Origin: Nisaea acidiphila
Lineage (GTDB): Bacteria; Pseudomonadota; Alphaproteobacteria; Thalassobaculales; Thalassobaculaceae
Assembly: GCF_024662015.1 (NCBI RefSeq)
Contig: NZ_CP102480.1
Coordinates: 3,404,501 to 3,468,500 of the forward strand
Reading direction: 5' to 3'
Length of the DNA stretch: 64,000 nucleotides
The translations under genes and the position numbers were made by a program. Shown piece after piece: positions 63,495 through 64,000 of this stretch. The stretch's first letter is position 1. The number at the start of each line of letters is the position of its first letter. The notes below the pieces were generated by a model. It did no database searches. It had not been told where the DNA came from and saw nothing but the letters and a program-made list of their open reading frames with translations.

Positions 63495-64000
63495 ATGAAC
63501 GACGACGTGAACCCCGGAGATCTGATTGCCGAGGCCATTCGCCGCGAGCGGGAGCAGGCGCACCTGAGCCTGTCGGCTCTGGCTGCCAAGGCGGGGCTCG
63601 CAAAATCGACGCTCTCGCAGCTTGAGGCGGGCAAAGGCAATCCAAGCATCGAAACCCTCTGGGCCATCGCGGCGGCACTGGGCATTCCGTTCAGTTTCCT
63701 CTTCGAACATGCGGCGCCGCGAAACCTTCTGATCCGTGTCGACGAAGGCGAGGCGCTTGTGGCCGACCATGCGGATTTCACCGCGGTTCCGCTGAGCAAG
63801 TGCCCGCCGGGACACCGCCGGGACCTGTACCGGATTACTCTTTCCAAGGGTTCGCCCCGCGCGGCGGAACCCCATCCGCGGGGCACGCTGGAACATGCCT
63901 TCGTCGCGAGCGGTTCGGTACGTCTCGGTCCGATGGATGCGCCTGCCGAGCTCGGGCCGGGGGATTATTACGCCTATCCGGGCGATGTGGCGCATGCCTA
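63495..64000 (+). CDS. XRE-cupin regulator, 3' end outside the window
   Basis: The ATG at 63495 opens a frame that runs past the window end, with 168 residues visible. An HTH covers about 8-62 (IAEAIRRERE, LSLSALAAKAGLAKSTLSQLEAGKGNPSIETLWAIAAALG). A cupin domain begins near residue 100 (PRAAEPHPRGTLEHAFVASGSVRLGP, then GPGDYYAYPGDVAHA). Such proteins sense small molecules through the cupin. The divergent azlCD genes are the likely target. Confidence 0.88.
   Translation, partial: MNDDVNPGDLIAEAIRREREQAHLSLSALAAKAGLAKSTLSQLEAGKGNPSIETLWAIAAALGIPFSFLFEHAAPRNLLIRVDEGEALVADHADFTAVPLSKCPPGHRRDLYRITLSKGSPRAAEPHPRGTLEHAFVASGSVRLGPMDAPAELGPGDYYAYPGDVAHA

Overview
The window reads as a chromosome segment of an alphaproteobacterium with high G+C, probably a marine or Rhodospirillales-like lineage. 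The pointers are alpha-type Zur operators, a FecI/FecR/RhtX-type siderophore locus, class Ib nrdHIEF behind a cobalamin riboswitch, TRAP transporters, and tRNA 3'-end fragments of alphaproteobacterial type. The species cannot be fixed from sequence alone.

Layout. 1-4750 is accessory DNA: two unknown coupled genes, a Lon-like AAA+ ATPase without a protease domain, a small XRE regulator facing a small unknown gene, a tRNA-fMet-like 3' fragment and a pentapeptide-repeat membrane protein. 5022-10949 is a siderophore uptake operon on the minus strand: ECF sigma (FecI), anti-sigma (FecR), STN-type TonB receptor, RhtX/FptX-like importer and a small unknown gene. 11000-13250 is a scar zone with a 14-bp inverted repeat, a 5'-truncated tyrosine recombinase, an unknown gene and three consecutive hairpins.

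13251-28940 is the most unusual region. It holds a decayed DUF4347/TlpA-like locus, a 7TM histidine kinase with an OmpR-type regulator, and a DUF4347-RTX surface protein of about 1640 residues. Next come two tandem four-gene modules, each with one DUF6916-like protein followed by three different phage-tail-collar (MdpB-like) proteins in the order A-B-C. The module heads share an exact 405-bp repeat. A SAM-methyltransferase-like gene closes the block. I read this as a candidate surface or secreted fibre system with its own two-component control.

29259-30250 carries the 3' part of tRNA-Thr(GGT), which looks like an attachment scar, followed by an ArdC-type antirestriction gene. 30871-48874 is a zinc-starvation island with four near-perfect Zur operators. 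It encodes Zur, a His-rich CobW-family GTPase, a 55-residue membrane peptide, ZnuCBA, DUF1007, a NicO transporter, an iron-type alcohol dehydrogenase, a metallo-hydrolase, DUF1826, a class III ADH lacking half of its structural-zinc cysteines, SelO, FolE2, a second ThrRS and a HisI paralogue lacking one zinc cysteine. The logic is zinc uptake, zinc delivery and replacement of zinc enzymes.

48969-53075 is nrdHIEF under a B12 riboswitch. 53400-54730 is a P4-type integrase next to a possible RNA-gene 3' end. 54744-60991 is a LysR regulator, a TRAP dicarboxylate-type transporter, a tartrate/D-malate dehydrogenase-like enzyme and a lactonase-like amidohydrolase. The right end carries a Tat-exported dioxygenase-fold protein, a ferric-reductase-like membrane protein, azlCD, and a divergent XRE-cupin regulator cut by the window edge.
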